Shown piece after piece: positions 41,421 to 50,198 of a DNA stretch of 64,000 nt. Under the pieces are notes generated by a model that was given only the letters and a program-made list of their open reading frames with translations, did not search any database and had not been told where the DNA came from. A program made the translations under genes and the position numbers. Positions within the stretch are counted from its first letter, which is position 1. Each line of letters begins with the position of its first letter. Source of the stretch: JANMDS01 sp031430575 (GTDB lineage Bacteria > Pseudomonadota > Gammaproteobacteria > Burkholderiales > Casimicrobiaceae); assembly GCA_031430575.1 (NCBI GenBank), contig JANPBT010000037.1:1-64000 (forward strand). Direction: 5' to 3'.

Positions 41421-42053
41421 TTAGGTTCTCCTCCTTAACCACGCGGCGATGCTCATGCGCATTTGCGCTGCGGGCACGACTTCATGCGGAAACTGCTCTG
41501 AGCGAAATACCACGATTGTGCCTGCATGGGGCTCGACCGTGGCGAGCAATGTGTCGGCGGCATCGTAGAGCTTGAGTTGCCCGCCCCAAGCGTTTTGCCA
41601 TGATTCATTTAAGTAAAGCACGATTGAGAGCACGCGGGCATCGCTGTCGCGGTGGCGATCGAGGTGTTTGCTGTAGTGCCCGCCCGGCGGGTAAAGCGCG
41701 TAGTGCGCTTCGGCGTGATCGAGTGCTAAAAAAAGTTGGGCGTTAAGTTGCACGCGCAAGTGCTCTAGCCAGGCGAGCGCGGCTTTGTCAGCTTCGTTTT
41801 CGCCATCATCTTTTAACCAAAACGTAGCGTCGCTGCGTACCTGCGGCGCAGTTTGGGCACTTTGGGCGCGACCAATGCCCGCAGCGCGCATCTCTCCAGA
41901 GCCAAAAATTTGCAAAATTCGCTCTCGAAATGGCAAAATCTGCGCCGCAGGTATTGCTTCGGGGAGCACAACGAAACCCGCGCTCGCAAGCGCTTGGGCG
42001 ATGCTTACAATCTGGGCATCAGATAAAGGGTTGAACACAATGCGGGTACTCAT
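41421..42053 (-). CDS. 2-oxoglutarate/Fe(II) oxygenase (prolyl-4-hydroxylase-like)
   Basis: About 210 residues. HYSKHLDRHRD holds the HxD pair, YLNESWQNAWGGQLKLYD follows, and FPHEVVPA gives the distal His, with RMSIAAW at the end, matching SM-20/PHD-type bacterial oxygenases. ATG at 42053 is taken as the start; a GTG at 42038 is the alternative. With ATG, the first 14 bases overlap the start of the divergent dehydrogenase gene. Two repeat words: 41839-41851 read as TAPQV and 41940-41952 read as IPAAQIL. Confidence 0.85.
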   Translation of the reverse strand: MSTRIVFNPLSDAQIVSIAQALASAGFVVLPEAIPAAQILPFRERILQIFGSGEMRAAGIGRAQSAQTAPQVRSDATFWLKDDGENEADKAALAWLEHLRVQLNAQLFLALDHAEAHYALYPPGGHYSKHLDRHRDSDARVLSIVLYLNESWQNAWGGQLKLYDAADTLLATVEPHAGTIVVFRSEQFPHEVVPAAQMRMSIAAWLRRRT

Positions 42054-43014
42054 CACAGGCGGGGCAGGCTTTCTCGGCACGCGGTTGGCGCATGCCATTC
42101 TAAAACGCGGCACCCTCACCGATGCAGCGGGCAACCTGCGCGAAGTTTCGCAGCTTACTTTGCTTGATCAATTTGCGCCGCAGGTTGCGTTTACCCACCC
42201 ACTTGTGCGCTCGGTTACCGGCGACGTCGCCGACGCGGGCGTGTTAAGCGCGGCGATGGGCGACGATACCGCGAGCGTATTCCATCTTGCTGCGGTCGTA
42301 AGCGGGCAAGCAGAAGCGGAGTTTGATTTGGGCATGCGGGTGAATTTTGACGCGACACGTGCGCTGCTGGAAGCCTGCCGCGCTCAAAAAACGATCCCCA
42401 AATTTGTGTTCACTTCCTCCATTGCAGTGTTCGGCGGCGCGTTGCCGGCCGTGTTGCCCGACGACCAACGCGTTACCCCGCAAGGCAGCTACGGTGCGCA
42501 AAAAGCAATGGGCGAGCTGCTCGTATCCGACATGAGCCGCAAAGGATTTGTCGATGGCCGCGTGTTACGCTTGCCCACTGTCACCGTGCGCCCCGGTAAG
42601 CCCAACGCTGCTGCGTCGTCGTTTGCCAGCGGCATGATTCGCGAGCCGATGGCTGGCGTCACCGCGAACGTACCGGTTTCGCCCGAAACCAAAATGTGGG
42701 TGCAATCGCCCGCGCGCGTGATCGATAATTTGATGATGAGCCACGAAATACCTGCGGCGCAGTTGCCGGCCTTTTCGCGCACAATAAACGTGCCGGGCAT
42801 TAGTGTTTCCGTTAGGGAAATGGCCGAGTCGTTACGTCGCGTGGCAGGCGATGAAGTCGCAGATCGGCTTACCTGGCATCCAGATCCCGCGATTGAAAGA
42901 ATCGTGAATACGTGGCCGCAAGCGTTTGAAGCCAAGCTGGGTCTCAGCTTGGGCATGAATGCCGATACTAACTTTGATGAGATCGTGCGCGCGCATCAGC
43001 AATCGATGAACTAA
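42040..43014 (+). CDS. denD: D-erythronate dehydrogenase-like NAD-dependent epimerase/dehydratase
   Basis: 324 residues of the extended SDR family. Rossmann motif RVLITGGAGFLGTRLA, then VFHLAAVVSGQAEAEFDLGMRVNFDAT, which is characteristic of D-erythronate dehydrogenases, and the Tyr-Lys pair in GSYGAQKAMGELL. LPTVTVRPGKPNAAASSFASG also matches. It oxidises 4-carbon acid sugars in the known pathway, but the partner genes (kinase, isomerases) are not seen here, so specificity is inferred. Two repeat words: 42173-42185 (FAPQV) and 42750-42762 (IPAAQLP). Its 3' end overlaps the convergent DsbA-like gene by 4 bases. Confidence 0.88.
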   Translation: MRVLITGGAGFLGTRLAHAILKRGTLTDAAGNLREVSQLTLLDQFAPQVAFTHPLVRSVTGDVADAGVLSAAMGDDTASVFHLAAVVSGQAEAEFDLGMRVNFDATRALLEACRAQKTIPKFVFTSSIAVFGGALPAVLPDDQRVTPQGSYGAQKAMGELLVSDMSRKGFVDGRVLRLPTVTVRPGKPNAAASSFASGMIREPMAGVTANVPVSPETKMWVQSPARVIDNLMMSHEIPAAQLPAFSRTINVPGISVSVREMAESLRRVAGDEVADRLTWHPDPAIERIVNTWPQAFEAKLGLSLGMNADTNFDEIVRAHQQSMN

Positions 43015-43655
43015 ACCTCAGCGAGAGCGCGCTCGATCGCCTGCCGAATCGCGTCTGGCGGCTGCGCGCCACTGAGCGAATATTTCTGCCCAATCACGAA
43101 AAACGGCACGCCAGAAATACCTTGAGCACGCACGTTCGCATCTTGCGCAGCGACGTTTTGTAAGGTTTGCGGATCGTTGAGCGCAGATTCAATTTTTTCG
43201 CGTGCGATCCCCTGCGCAGCGCCAATATCGGCGAGTGTGTTCACATCACCAATGAAAACACCATCCTCAAAATACGCTTTGAAAAGCGCCTCGACCACCG
43301 CATCGCCCTTGCCTTCTTCTTGCGCGAGAGCCACGAACGCGTGCCCAGCAAGCGTGTTGGGCTGCTGGCTGATCTTGTCGAACTGTAAATCCAAGCCCGT
43401 TGCCAATCCCGCCTGCTTCACCCGCGCGTAAATTTCCGCCGCCCGCTGCGCCCCGCCGAACTTATTTTCGATATACGATTTACGGGTAATGCCAGCCAGC
43501 GGCAAATCCGGATTCAGCTGGAACGGATGCCAGCGGATTTGTACCTGCGGCGCAGATTCGCCCATGCTGGCGAGCGCGGCTTCAAGGTGGCGTTTGCCAA
43601 TGAAACACCAGGGGCAAACGAGGTCGGAAACGATGTCGATGGTGAGCGCGGTCAT
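43011..43655 (-). CDS. DsbA-family oxidoreductase (FrnE-like)
   Basis: 214 residues with LVCPWCFIGKRH (Cys14-Cys17), FQLNPDL, and GVPFFVIGQKYSLSGAQPP, the FrnE/polyketide-isomerase-type DsbA branch found in the cytoplasm. No signal peptide, so cytosolic disulfide chemistry. ATG at 43655 begins the first strand; seven extra upstream codons are open. One repeat word (43543-43555) is read antisense as SAPQVQ. Confidence 0.9.
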   Translation of the reverse strand: MTALTIDIVSDLVCPWCFIGKRHLEAALASMGESAPQVQIRWHPFQLNPDLPLAGITRKSYIENKFGGAQRAAEIYARVKQAGLATGLDLQFDKISQQPNTLAGHAFVALAQEEGKGDAVVEALFKAYFEDGVFIGDVNTLADIGAAQGIAREKIESALNDPQTLQNVAAQDANVRAQGISGVPFFVIGQKYSLSGAQPPDAIRQAIERALAEV

Positions 43656-43707
43656 GAAAAATCGAAGTTTCGGCAAAGATCGCAGTCTACCCCTCTAAAA
43701 TGTCGGC

Positions 43708-44628
43708 ATGATTACTTTTCAAGAAGCTATCCTGCGGCTACAAACCTATTGGAACGCGCAGGGCTGCGCGCTCTTGCAGCCTATCGATCTCGAAGTGGGC
43801 GCAGGCACTTCCCATACCGCCACGTTTTTGCGCGCGCTCGGGCCCGAACCGTGGAATGCGGCCTACGTGCAGCCTTCCCGCCGCCCGAAAGATGGGCGTT
43901 ATGGCGATAACCCAAATCGGCTGCACCAGCATCATCAATTTCAAGTGGTGTTGAAGCCTTCACCGCCGAATATCATCGAACTCTATCTGGGTTCGCTTAC
44001 CGCGCTCGGTTTTGATCTCGGGCAAAACGATGTGCGCTTCGTAGAAGACGATTGGGAAAATCCAACGCTGGGCGCATGGGGCTTAGGCTGGGAAGTGTGG
44101 ATGAACGGGATGGAAATCACCCAATTCACCTACTTTCAACAAGTGGGTGGCTTAAATTGCAAGCCGATCACGGGTGAGATTACTTACGGGCTTGAGCGGC
44201 TTTGTATGTATTTGCAAGACTGCGAAAACGTTTACGACTTGGTATACACCGAGATGAAGGTAGCGGGCAAAAAGCGTACGCTGAAATATGGTGACGTATT
44301 CCGCCAAAACGAAGTGGAGCAATCCACCTACAGTTTCGAGCAAAGTGATGCGAGCGTGTTGCTCGCACAATTTAATACCTTCGAAGCCGAAGCCAAGCGC
44401 TTAATGGAAGCCAAGCTCGCGCTGCCCGCATATGAGATGGTGCTCAAAGCCAGCAATTGCTTTAACTTACTCGATGCCCGGGGCGCAATCAGCGTCACCG
44501 AGCGCGCGGCCTATATGGCGCGCGTGCGTAATATTTCCCGCACTGTAGCCCAAAGCTATTTTGAGTCGCGCGAGCGGCTGGGCTTTCCGATGCTCGATGC
44601 GGCCACGCCAGAAAAGCAGGTGGCTTAA
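43708..44628 (+). CDS. glyQ: Glycyl-tRNA synthetase, alpha subunit
   Basis: 306 residues of the tetrameric bacterial GlyRS alpha chain. TFQEAILRLQTYWNAQGCALLQPIDLEVGAGTSH at the start, AYVQPSRRPKDGRYGDNPNRLHQHHQFQVVLKPSP, and WEVWMNGMEITQFTYFQQ are diagnostic. No repeat word in glyQ, in contrast to five in glyS. The TAA shares its last base with the glyS ATG. Confidence 0.98.
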   Translation: MITFQEAILRLQTYWNAQGCALLQPIDLEVGAGTSHTATFLRALGPEPWNAAYVQPSRRPKDGRYGDNPNRLHQHHQFQVVLKPSPPNIIELYLGSLTALGFDLGQNDVRFVEDDWENPTLGAWGLGWEVWMNGMEITQFTYFQQVGGLNCKPITGEITYGLERLCMYLQDCENVYDLVYTEMKVAGKKRTLKYGDVFRQNEVEQSTYSFEQSDASVLLAQFNTFEAEAKRLMEAKLALPAYEMVLKASNCFNLLDARGAISVTERAAYMARVRNISRTVAQSYFESRERLGFPMLDAATPEKQVA

Positions 44629-46742
44629 TGAGCGCGCCGTTACTCATTGAATTGCTCACCGAAGAGCTGCCGCCAAAAGCATTGAAGAGATTGGGCGATG
44701 CGTTTGCTGCGGGGATTGAATCGGTATTAGTCAAAGATGGCTTGCTCACGACGAATTCTGCGCCGCAGGTATTTGCAACGCCGCGGCGCTTGGCCGTCCT
44801 ATTTTCCGCCGTAATACCTGCGGCACAAAGCAAGGCTGTGAAGCAAAAAATCTTGCCAGTTTCGGTCGCGCTCGATGTAGCGGGCAACGCCTCGCCTGCG
44901 CTCACTAAAAAATTAGCGGCAATGAACCTGTCAACCTTGAAAGTTGCGGATTTCACGCGCGAGATGGATGGCAAAAACGAAACGTTTTTTGCGAATGTGA
45001 TCGTTGATGGCAAAACGCTGGCGGAATCCTTGCAAGCGGCGATCACCGAATCGCTCGCGAAATTGCCGATTCCGAAGACGATGAACTACCAACTCGCCGA
45101 CGGCGAGACGACTGTGCAGTTCGTACGGCCTGCGCATCGCATCGTTGCGCTGCATGGCGCGAGCGTGGTGCCCGTCGAAGCGCTTGGTTTGTTGTCGGAT
45201 CGCATTACCGACGGTCATCGCTTTCAAGGCGAGAAAAATATCTCGATACCTGCGGCGCAGAATTATCTTGCATTGTTGACAACCAAGGGTCATGTTATTC
45301 CGTCGTTTGATGTACGGCGCGCTGAAATTGAACGGCAACTGAAAGAAAAAGCCGCAGAGCTCGGATTCAATTTAGGCGAATACGATGATCTGCTCAATGA
45401 AGTGAATGCGCTGGTCGAAATGCCAACGGTGTACGTTGCGCAGTTTGAAAAAGAGTTTTTAGCCGTGCCGCAAGAGTGTTTGATTTTGACGATGCGCACG
45501 AATCAAAAATACTTTCCGCTCTTTGATGCGCAAGGAAAGTTAGTCGAGAAGTTTTTGCTCGTCTCCAATATGCGATTGGATCGTCCTCAGAAAATTATTG
45601 AAGGCAATCAACGCGTAGTGCGTCCGCGCTTGGCCGATGCCCGCTTCTTTTTCGAAACGGATAAGAAATCCAAGCTCGAAACCCGTGTGCCGGAATTGGC
45701 AAAAGTGGTTTATCACAATCAGCTCGGCTCGCAAGGCGAGCGCGTGCAGCGCTTAAGCGCGCTTGCGGGAGAGATTGCAGGCTTGATCGGCGCAGACCGC
45801 GCGAAATCGCAGCGCGCCGCCACGCTGATGAAAGCGGATCTACAAACCCTGATGGTCGGTGAATTCCCAGAGCTGCAAGGCATCATGGGGCGCACGTATG
45901 CCGCGCATGATGGCGAGGCTGCTGATGTCGCCGCGGCATGCGATGAACATTACAAGCCGCGCTTTGCCGGAGATTCGCTGCCGAGTGCGGGCGTGCCTAC
46001 TGCTTGCGCGCTTGCAGATAAATTAGAAACGCTCGCAGGCTTGTTCGGCATCGGGCAAGTGCCCACCGGAGATAAAGATCCGTTTGCATTGCGGCGGCAC
46101 GCATTGGGGGTGTTGCGAATTGTGATGGAGCAACGTTTGACCGTTTTGATTTCCGATCTTGTCGACTGCGCATTTAACGTCGTTAACCCTGCGATTGGAG
46201 GTGTAACAACTACTGCCAAAAAATCGCACCTTTTGGATTTCATTTACGACCGCCTGCGCGGCGTCTTGCGCGATCAAGGCTACACCGCCAACGAAGTGGA
46301 ATCGGTCATCGTGCAGCGCCCGAATCGGTTGGATCGTTTATCCGATCAGCTCGCCGCCGTGCGCGTGTTCATGGCGTTGCCAGAAGCCGAATCGCTGACG
46401 GCTGCGAATAAGCGCGTTGCCAATATCTTGCGCAAAGCGGAAGAAACCAACGCTAACATTGCGCCGCAGGTCTCCAGCGCATTGCTCACCGAATCGGCGG
46501 AGCAATCGCTGCACGCCGCGCTCGCCGCCGCGATACCCGCGGCGCAGAAAGCGTTCGATGCGGGCGATTACGCGGGATATTTGAAATCGTTTTCCGCACT
46601 CAAAACGCCGGTGGATGCTTTCTTTACCGAAGTGATGGTTATGGCCGAAGATTTGGCGGTGCGTGCAAATCGTTTGGCGTTACTCCGTGATTTGCGCAGC
46701 GCGATGAATCGCGTGGCCGATATTGCTAAGTTGGCAGCGTAA
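44628..46742 (+). CDS. glyS: Glycyl-tRNA synthetase, beta subunit
   Basis: 704 residues with LLIELLTEELPPKALKRLGDAF and NMRLDRPQKIIEGNQRVVRPRLADARFFFETDKK of the beta chain, and an HD-like C-terminal region. Catalyses with GlyQ glycine attachment to tRNA-Gly. Five repeat words lie in it, the most of any gene: 44758-44770 (SAPQV), 44816-44828 (two mismatches, IPAAQ), 45248-45260 (IPAAQN), 46460-46472 (one mismatch, APQV) and 46535-46547 (one mismatch, IPAAQK). Housekeeping genes with many uptake-type words are known from Neisseria, so this density is notable. Confidence 0.97.
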   Translation: MSAPLLIELLTEELPPKALKRLGDAFAAGIESVLVKDGLLTTNSAPQVFATPRRLAVLFSAVIPAAQSKAVKQKILPVSVALDVAGNASPALTKKLAAMNLSTLKVADFTREMDGKNETFFANVIVDGKTLAESLQAAITESLAKLPIPKTMNYQLADGETTVQFVRPAHRIVALHGASVVPVEALGLLSDRITDGHRFQGEKNISIPAAQNYLALLTTKGHVIPSFDVRRAEIERQLKEKAAELGFNLGEYDDLLNEVNALVEMPTVYVAQFEKEFLAVPQECLILTMRTNQKYFPLFDAQGKLVEKFLLVSNMRLDRPQKIIEGNQRVVRPRLADARFFFETDKKSKLETRVPELAKVVYHNQLGSQGERVQRLSALAGEIAGLIGADRAKSQRAATLMKADLQTLMVGEFPELQGIMGRTYAAHDGEAADVAAACDEHYKPRFAGDSLPSAGVPTACALADKLETLAGLFGIGQVPTGDKDPFALRRHALGVLRIVMEQRLTVLISDLVDCAFNVVNPAIGGVTTTAKKSHLLDFIYDRLRGVLRDQGYTANEVESVIVQRPNRLDRLSDQLAAVRVFMALPEAESLTAANKRVANILRKAEETNANIAPQVSSALLTESAEQSLHAALAAAIPAAQKAFDAGDYAGYLKSFSALKTPVDAFFTEVMVMAEDLAVRANRLALLRDLRSAMNRVADIAKLAA

Positions 46743-46747
46743 CCGCG

Positions 46748-47281
46748 ATGAAACTTATCATCCTAGATCGCGATGGCGTCATCAATCAGGCGAGCGAGCA
46801 TTTCATCAAATCACCCGCCGAGTGGAAGCCACTGCCGGGCAGCCTCGATGCCATTGCGCGGCTCACCCAAGCGGGCTACAAAATTGCGGTAGCGACTAAT
46901 CAGTCCGGCGTTGGGCGTGGCTTTTTTACGATGGCCACACTTAATGCGATCCACGCCAAAATGATCAAAGCGGCGCAGGAAGCGGGCGGGCGTATCGACG
47001 CAGTTTTCTATTGCCCGCATACGATGGCCGATGGCTGCCATTGCCGCAAGCCCGCTCCGGGGATGCTCGAAGAAATCGGGCAACGGTTTCAGGTCACACT
47101 TTCAAATGTCGTGGTCGTGGGTGATTCCTTGCGTGATTTGCAGGCGGCAGCGACCGTCGGCGCCAAGCCGTGCCTCGTGCGCACCGGCAAAGGCGCGCGA
47201 GTGATAGATGACGCACAATTGCCCGCGGGTACGCAAGTGTTTGATGATCTCAGCGCCTGCGTAAACGCATTGATTCAATAG
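46748..47281 (+). CDS. gmhB: D-glycero-beta-D-manno-heptose-1,7-bisphosphate 7-phosphatase
   Basis: 177-residue HAD phosphatase of the LPS heptose pathway. LIILDRDGVINQAS is motif I, AVATNQSGVGRG motif II, FYCPHTMADGCHCRKPAPGM the Cys/His zinc loop and motif III, and VVVGDSLRDLQAA motif IV. The glyS-gmhB-plsC order is common in betaproteobacteria. Confidence 0.95.
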   Translation: MKLIILDRDGVINQASEHFIKSPAEWKPLPGSLDAIARLTQAGYKIAVATNQSGVGRGFFTMATLNAIHAKMIKAAQEAGGRIDAVFYCPHTMADGCHCRKPAPGMLEEIGQRFQVTLSNVVVVGDSLRDLQAAATVGAKPCLVRTGKGARVIDDAQLPAGTQVFDDLSACVNALIQ

Positions 47282-47288
47282 GAACACG

Positions 47289-48050
47289 ATGCAAGCATTG
47301 CGCTCTCTGCTCTTTTTGACAATCCAACTCTTGGTAACGCCGCCGTATGCGCTTGCGATGCTCTGCACCGCACCGCTTTCGCCTAAAGCGCGCTATATGT
47401 TTTCAACAGGATGGACGCGCTTTTTCGTCTGGTTGGTGCGCGTGCTTTGTGGCGTACGCTATCAAGTTATCGGACGCGAAAATCTCACCGGTACTTCCGC
47501 GCAATCGATGATGGCCGTCTCAAAGCATTCCTCGACATGGGAGACATTAGCCCTTAATTTTCATTTTGCGCCTGCCGCATTTATTGCCAAACGTGAGTTG
47601 CTCTTTCTGCCTTTTTTTGGTTGGGCATTTGCCCTTGCGTCGCCAATTACGATCAATCGCGCGGCTGGAAATCAGGCCATGGCGCAAATGATCGCGCAGG
47701 GGGGTGAGCGGGTGCGGCGTGGGTTTAATTTCGTGATTTTCCCGGAGGGCACGCGTATCTCCGCAGGCAAGCGCGGCAAATATAAATCTGGCGCCGCGCG
47801 CTTAGCGATCGGGCTCGCTGAAGCGGGCACGAACGTACGCATCATTCCTGTGGCGCATAACGCTGGGTATTGCTGGCCTAAAAAAGGCTTTATCAAAACG
47901 CCAGGTTTGATTACGCTTTCTTTTTTACCCCCGATTGATCCATGCGGGCGCGAGATGCAATCGCTGTCTGCTGAAATTGAGCGCGTGATTGAGGCGGAAG
48001 TTGAGCGCCTAGGCGATCCCAGAATATCTTCGTTAACGGGTCGGGCCTAA
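47289..48050 (+). CDS. plsC: 1-acyl-sn-glycerol-3-phosphate acyltransferase (PlsC-like)
   Basis: 253 residues; N-terminal membrane segment (residues 7-30), then SKHSSTWETLAL where the family's HxxxxD-type motif has H-S-S-T-W-E (Glu in place of Asp), as known from the beta/gamma branch, and FPEGTRISAGKR as motif III. Adds a fatty acid to lysophosphatidate at the membrane. Follows gmhB by 7 bases and abuts the next ATG. Confidence 0.9.
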   Translation: MQALRSLLFLTIQLLVTPPYALAMLCTAPLSPKARYMFSTGWTRFFVWLVRVLCGVRYQVIGRENLTGTSAQSMMAVSKHSSTWETLALNFHFAPAAFIAKRELLFLPFFGWAFALASPITINRAAGNQAMAQMIAQGGERVRRGFNFVIFPEGTRISAGKRGKYKSGAARLAIGLAEAGTNVRIIPVAHNAGYCWPKKGFIKTPGLITLSFLPPIDPCGREMQSLSAEIERVIEAEVERLGDPRISSLTGRA

Positions 48051-48842
48051 ATGGCAACCAAGGGTCACGCTTTATTTGCTAATTTGTTAAGCTTAGTGAC
48101 CCAAGTCGCCGCGCCGCGCCCTTCACTCTTGCCGGAGCCGCGGCAGATTCATGCCGTGCTTGCGGGAGTGGGCGTAACGTATCAATTGCATCGAGGCCGC
48201 CGCAAATCGGTGAGCATGCTCATCGAGCGTAGCGGGCTGGTGGTGCGCGCTCCGCTGCGTTTGGCGCAGCGCGAAATCGATGCGATCTTAGCCGGTCGCG
48301 GCCCATGGATCGTACAAAAATTAGGTGAGTGGCAGACCCGTACATCGCTTGTCGCGGCGGATTACCACGATGGTGGATCAATCCTCTTTCGCGGTAAGCG
48401 CCTGCGCTTGCGGGTCGTCCCTTCACTTTTTGAAGCGTTTGAAGTGACCGAGAATGAAATCTTGATGGCCTCGCCCACTGTCCTATCTGTCGAGAAGCAA
48501 AAGGCGGTGGTTGATCGATGGTTACGAGACGTTGCGCAAGCGCAATTTGCGCCGCAGGTAGTAGCGCTTGCCGAGCAATTGCGGGTCAGTGTGCAGCAAG
48601 TGAAATTGACCGATACCAAAACGATGTGGGGTAGTTGCACCTCCGATGGTGTCGTGCGATTAACATTTCGGCTTATCCAACTACCGCCAAATCTTGCCCG
48701 CTATGTGATCGCCCATGAGGTGGCTCATCTGCACGAGATGAACCACTCCGCTAAATTTTGGGCATGGGTGCGCGTGCTCGATCCTCATTTCAAATCACAT
48801 CGGCGCTCGCTCATTCAATACACGCCGTTGCTCGAAGAGTAG
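48051..48842 (+). CDS. YgjP-like metallopeptidase (DUF45, M48-type)
   Basis: 263 residues. Zinc motif YVIAHEVAHLHEMNHSAKFWAWV (HExxH plus a downstream His) and the family lead MWGSCTSDGVVRLTFRLIQLP. Function in cells is not settled for this family. One reverse repeat word (48547-48559, one mismatch) is read as FAPQVV. Ends before a convergent aldolase gene; a perfect 9-bp hairpin lies between. Confidence 0.9.
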   Translation: MATKGHALFANLLSLVTQVAAPRPSLLPEPRQIHAVLAGVGVTYQLHRGRRKSVSMLIERSGLVVRAPLRLAQREIDAILAGRGPWIVQKLGEWQTRTSLVAADYHDGGSILFRGKRLRLRVVPSLFEAFEVTENEILMASPTVLSVEKQKAVVDRWLRDVAQAQFAPQVVALAEQLRVSVQQVKLTDTKTMWGSCTSDGVVRLTFRLIQLPPNLARYVIAHEVAHLHEMNHSAKFWAWVRVLDPHFKSHRRSLIQYTPLLEE

Positions 48843-48851
48843 CGCTCATCG

Positions 48852-48879
48852 ACGATCTCAAGTCTTGGCATGAGATCGT
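48852..48879. terminator. Hairpin between convergent genes, terminator-like
   Basis: ACGATCTCA and its exact complement TGAGATCGT with a 10-base loop, in the 53 bases between two convergent genes. No T tract, so it is not a classic terminator. Confidence 0.45.
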
Positions 48880-48895
48880 GCTGAAGCCTAGGAAT

Positions 48896-49690
48896 TTAGT
48901 ACCCCGTTTTGCTCGCTGCAACTGGTGCGCCGCCGCCTTTCGCGCTTGCAATTGCGGCCTTCATCGCTCCCGTCAATTGCGAGGCGTCATTGCCCAGGGT
49001 GACCATATCGAAGCCTTGCACGATGCGCTTGCTACCTGCCTCGCCGCTTCCGGTGTAGATGCCGATAAATTTTCCCGCAGCTTTCGATCGTACGCGAACG
49101 TGTTCGATCGTATCGATTAGTTTTTGATCAGAGAAATCTGCGCCTGGCCTGCCGCCGAGCGCGAGCGATAAATCGTTTGGCCCGATGAAAATGCCATCAA
49201 GCCCCGGGGTCGCACAAATAGCATCGACATTTTTAACGCCCTCAACGGTTTCGATCATTGCCCAAGTGAGAATGTGCGAATCGGCGTGATCATAATAATC
49301 CGCACCACCAAAAAGCAAGCCGCGCGCGGGGCCATAACTACGATCGCCGCGTGGCGGGTAGCGGCAGGCGGATACGAACGTCTCACATTGCGCTGCGGTC
49401 GAGATCATCGGGCAGACGACGCCATACGCGCCGGCATCAAGCAAATGCATGATCGCCGCTGGATCGAGCGTCGTTGCGCGCACCATCGGCGTGGCGCTCG
49501 TGCTCGAAAGCGCTTGCAGCATTTCAAGCGCGGCTTGAAAGTCAATCATGCCGTGTTGGAGGTCAACTAAAACCGTATCAAATCCCGCGTGTCCGGCAAG
49601 CTCCGCGCTATAGGTCGATGGAATCGAAAGCCACCCGCAGGTGGTCGGCTGGCCGCTGGCCATTTTTTCTTTAAGCGTATTTGGGCGCAT
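48896..49690 (-). CDS. HpcH/HpaI-family aldolase
   Basis: 264-residue class II pyruvate aldolase. DTVLVDLQHGMIDFQ, MIETVEGVKNVDAICATPGLDGIFIGPNDLSLALG with Glu and Asp metal ligands, and VCPMISTAAQCE are the family marks. It cleaves hydroxyketoacids to pyruvate plus an aldehyde, or citryl-type substrates. ATG at 49690 is preferred over an upstream one at 49756 since family members begin MRPNTLKEKM. Whether it belongs to purine catabolism next door is not known. Confidence 0.9.
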   Translation of the reverse strand: MRPNTLKEKMASGQPTTCGWLSIPSTYSAELAGHAGFDTVLVDLQHGMIDFQAALEMLQALSSTSATPMVRATTLDPAAIMHLLDAGAYGVVCPMISTAAQCETFVSACRYPPRGDRSYGPARGLLFGGADYYDHADSHILTWAMIETVEGVKNVDAICATPGLDGIFIGPNDLSLALGGRPGADFSDQKLIDTIEHVRVRSKAAGKFIGIYTGSGEAGSKRIVQGFDMVTLGNDASQLTGAMKAAIASAKGGGAPVAASKTGY

Positions 49691-49813
49691 GAGTTTGAAA
49701 GCTCCGATGGAATTTGCGTATTTTGGATCAGAAGAAGGCTCTCGCTTCGTCTGCATACCAAGATTACGGAATCAAGCGGTATGCAGCGCAATTTTCGAGT
49801 TTTTAATGACGCT

Positions 49814-49826
49814 ACCTGCGGCGCAG
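49814..49826 (+). repeat. Repeat word, forward copy, intergenic
   Basis: Exact ACCTGCGGCGCAG followed by ATTTG, 13 bases beyond the uraH 3' end. Confidence 0.9.
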
Positions 49827-49838
49827 ATTTGCCCAGAT

Positions 49839-50192
49839 TTAGCTTCCCCGATAAGTGGAAAAACTCCATGGACTGACCAGTAGCGGCACATGATAGTGCC
49901 CAGCTGCGTCGGCGATGCCGAATCGAATAGGCACAACGTCGACAAAGGCCGGCGATGGTAAATCTGCGCCGCAGGTACGGAAATAATTGCCGACATAAAA
50001 GACCAATTCAAACGTACCGGTTGCAATCGTATCGCCAGCGAGTAGCGGCGCATCGGTGCGGCCATCAGCATTGGTCATGCGCTCGGTGACGAGCGAGCGC
50101 GATTCACCATTGAGCGCAAAAAGTTGAATGCGAATGCCGGGCGCAGGTTTGCCGATTGCGGTATCGAGTACGTGCGTGGAAAGTCGTGCCAT
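49839..50192 (-). CDS. uraH: 5-hydroxyisourate hydrolase (transthyretin-like)
   Basis: 117 residues: STHVLDTAIGKPAPGIRIQLF at the N-terminus and YHVPLLVSPWSFSTYRGS at the C-terminus, the diagnostic YRGS ending. Hydrolyses 5-hydroxyisourate to OHCU, the step after uricase or PuuD. A reverse-strand repeat word (49964-49976) is read as RTCGAD before PSPAF. It follows uraD by 6 bases on the same strand. Confidence 0.96.
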   Translation of the reverse strand: MARLSTHVLDTAIGKPAPGIRIQLFALNGESRSLVTERMTNADGRTDAPLLAGDTIATGTFELVFYVGNYFRTCGADLPSPAFVDVVPIRFGIADAAGHYHVPLLVSPWSFSTYRGS

Positions 50193-50198
50193 TGTGGG

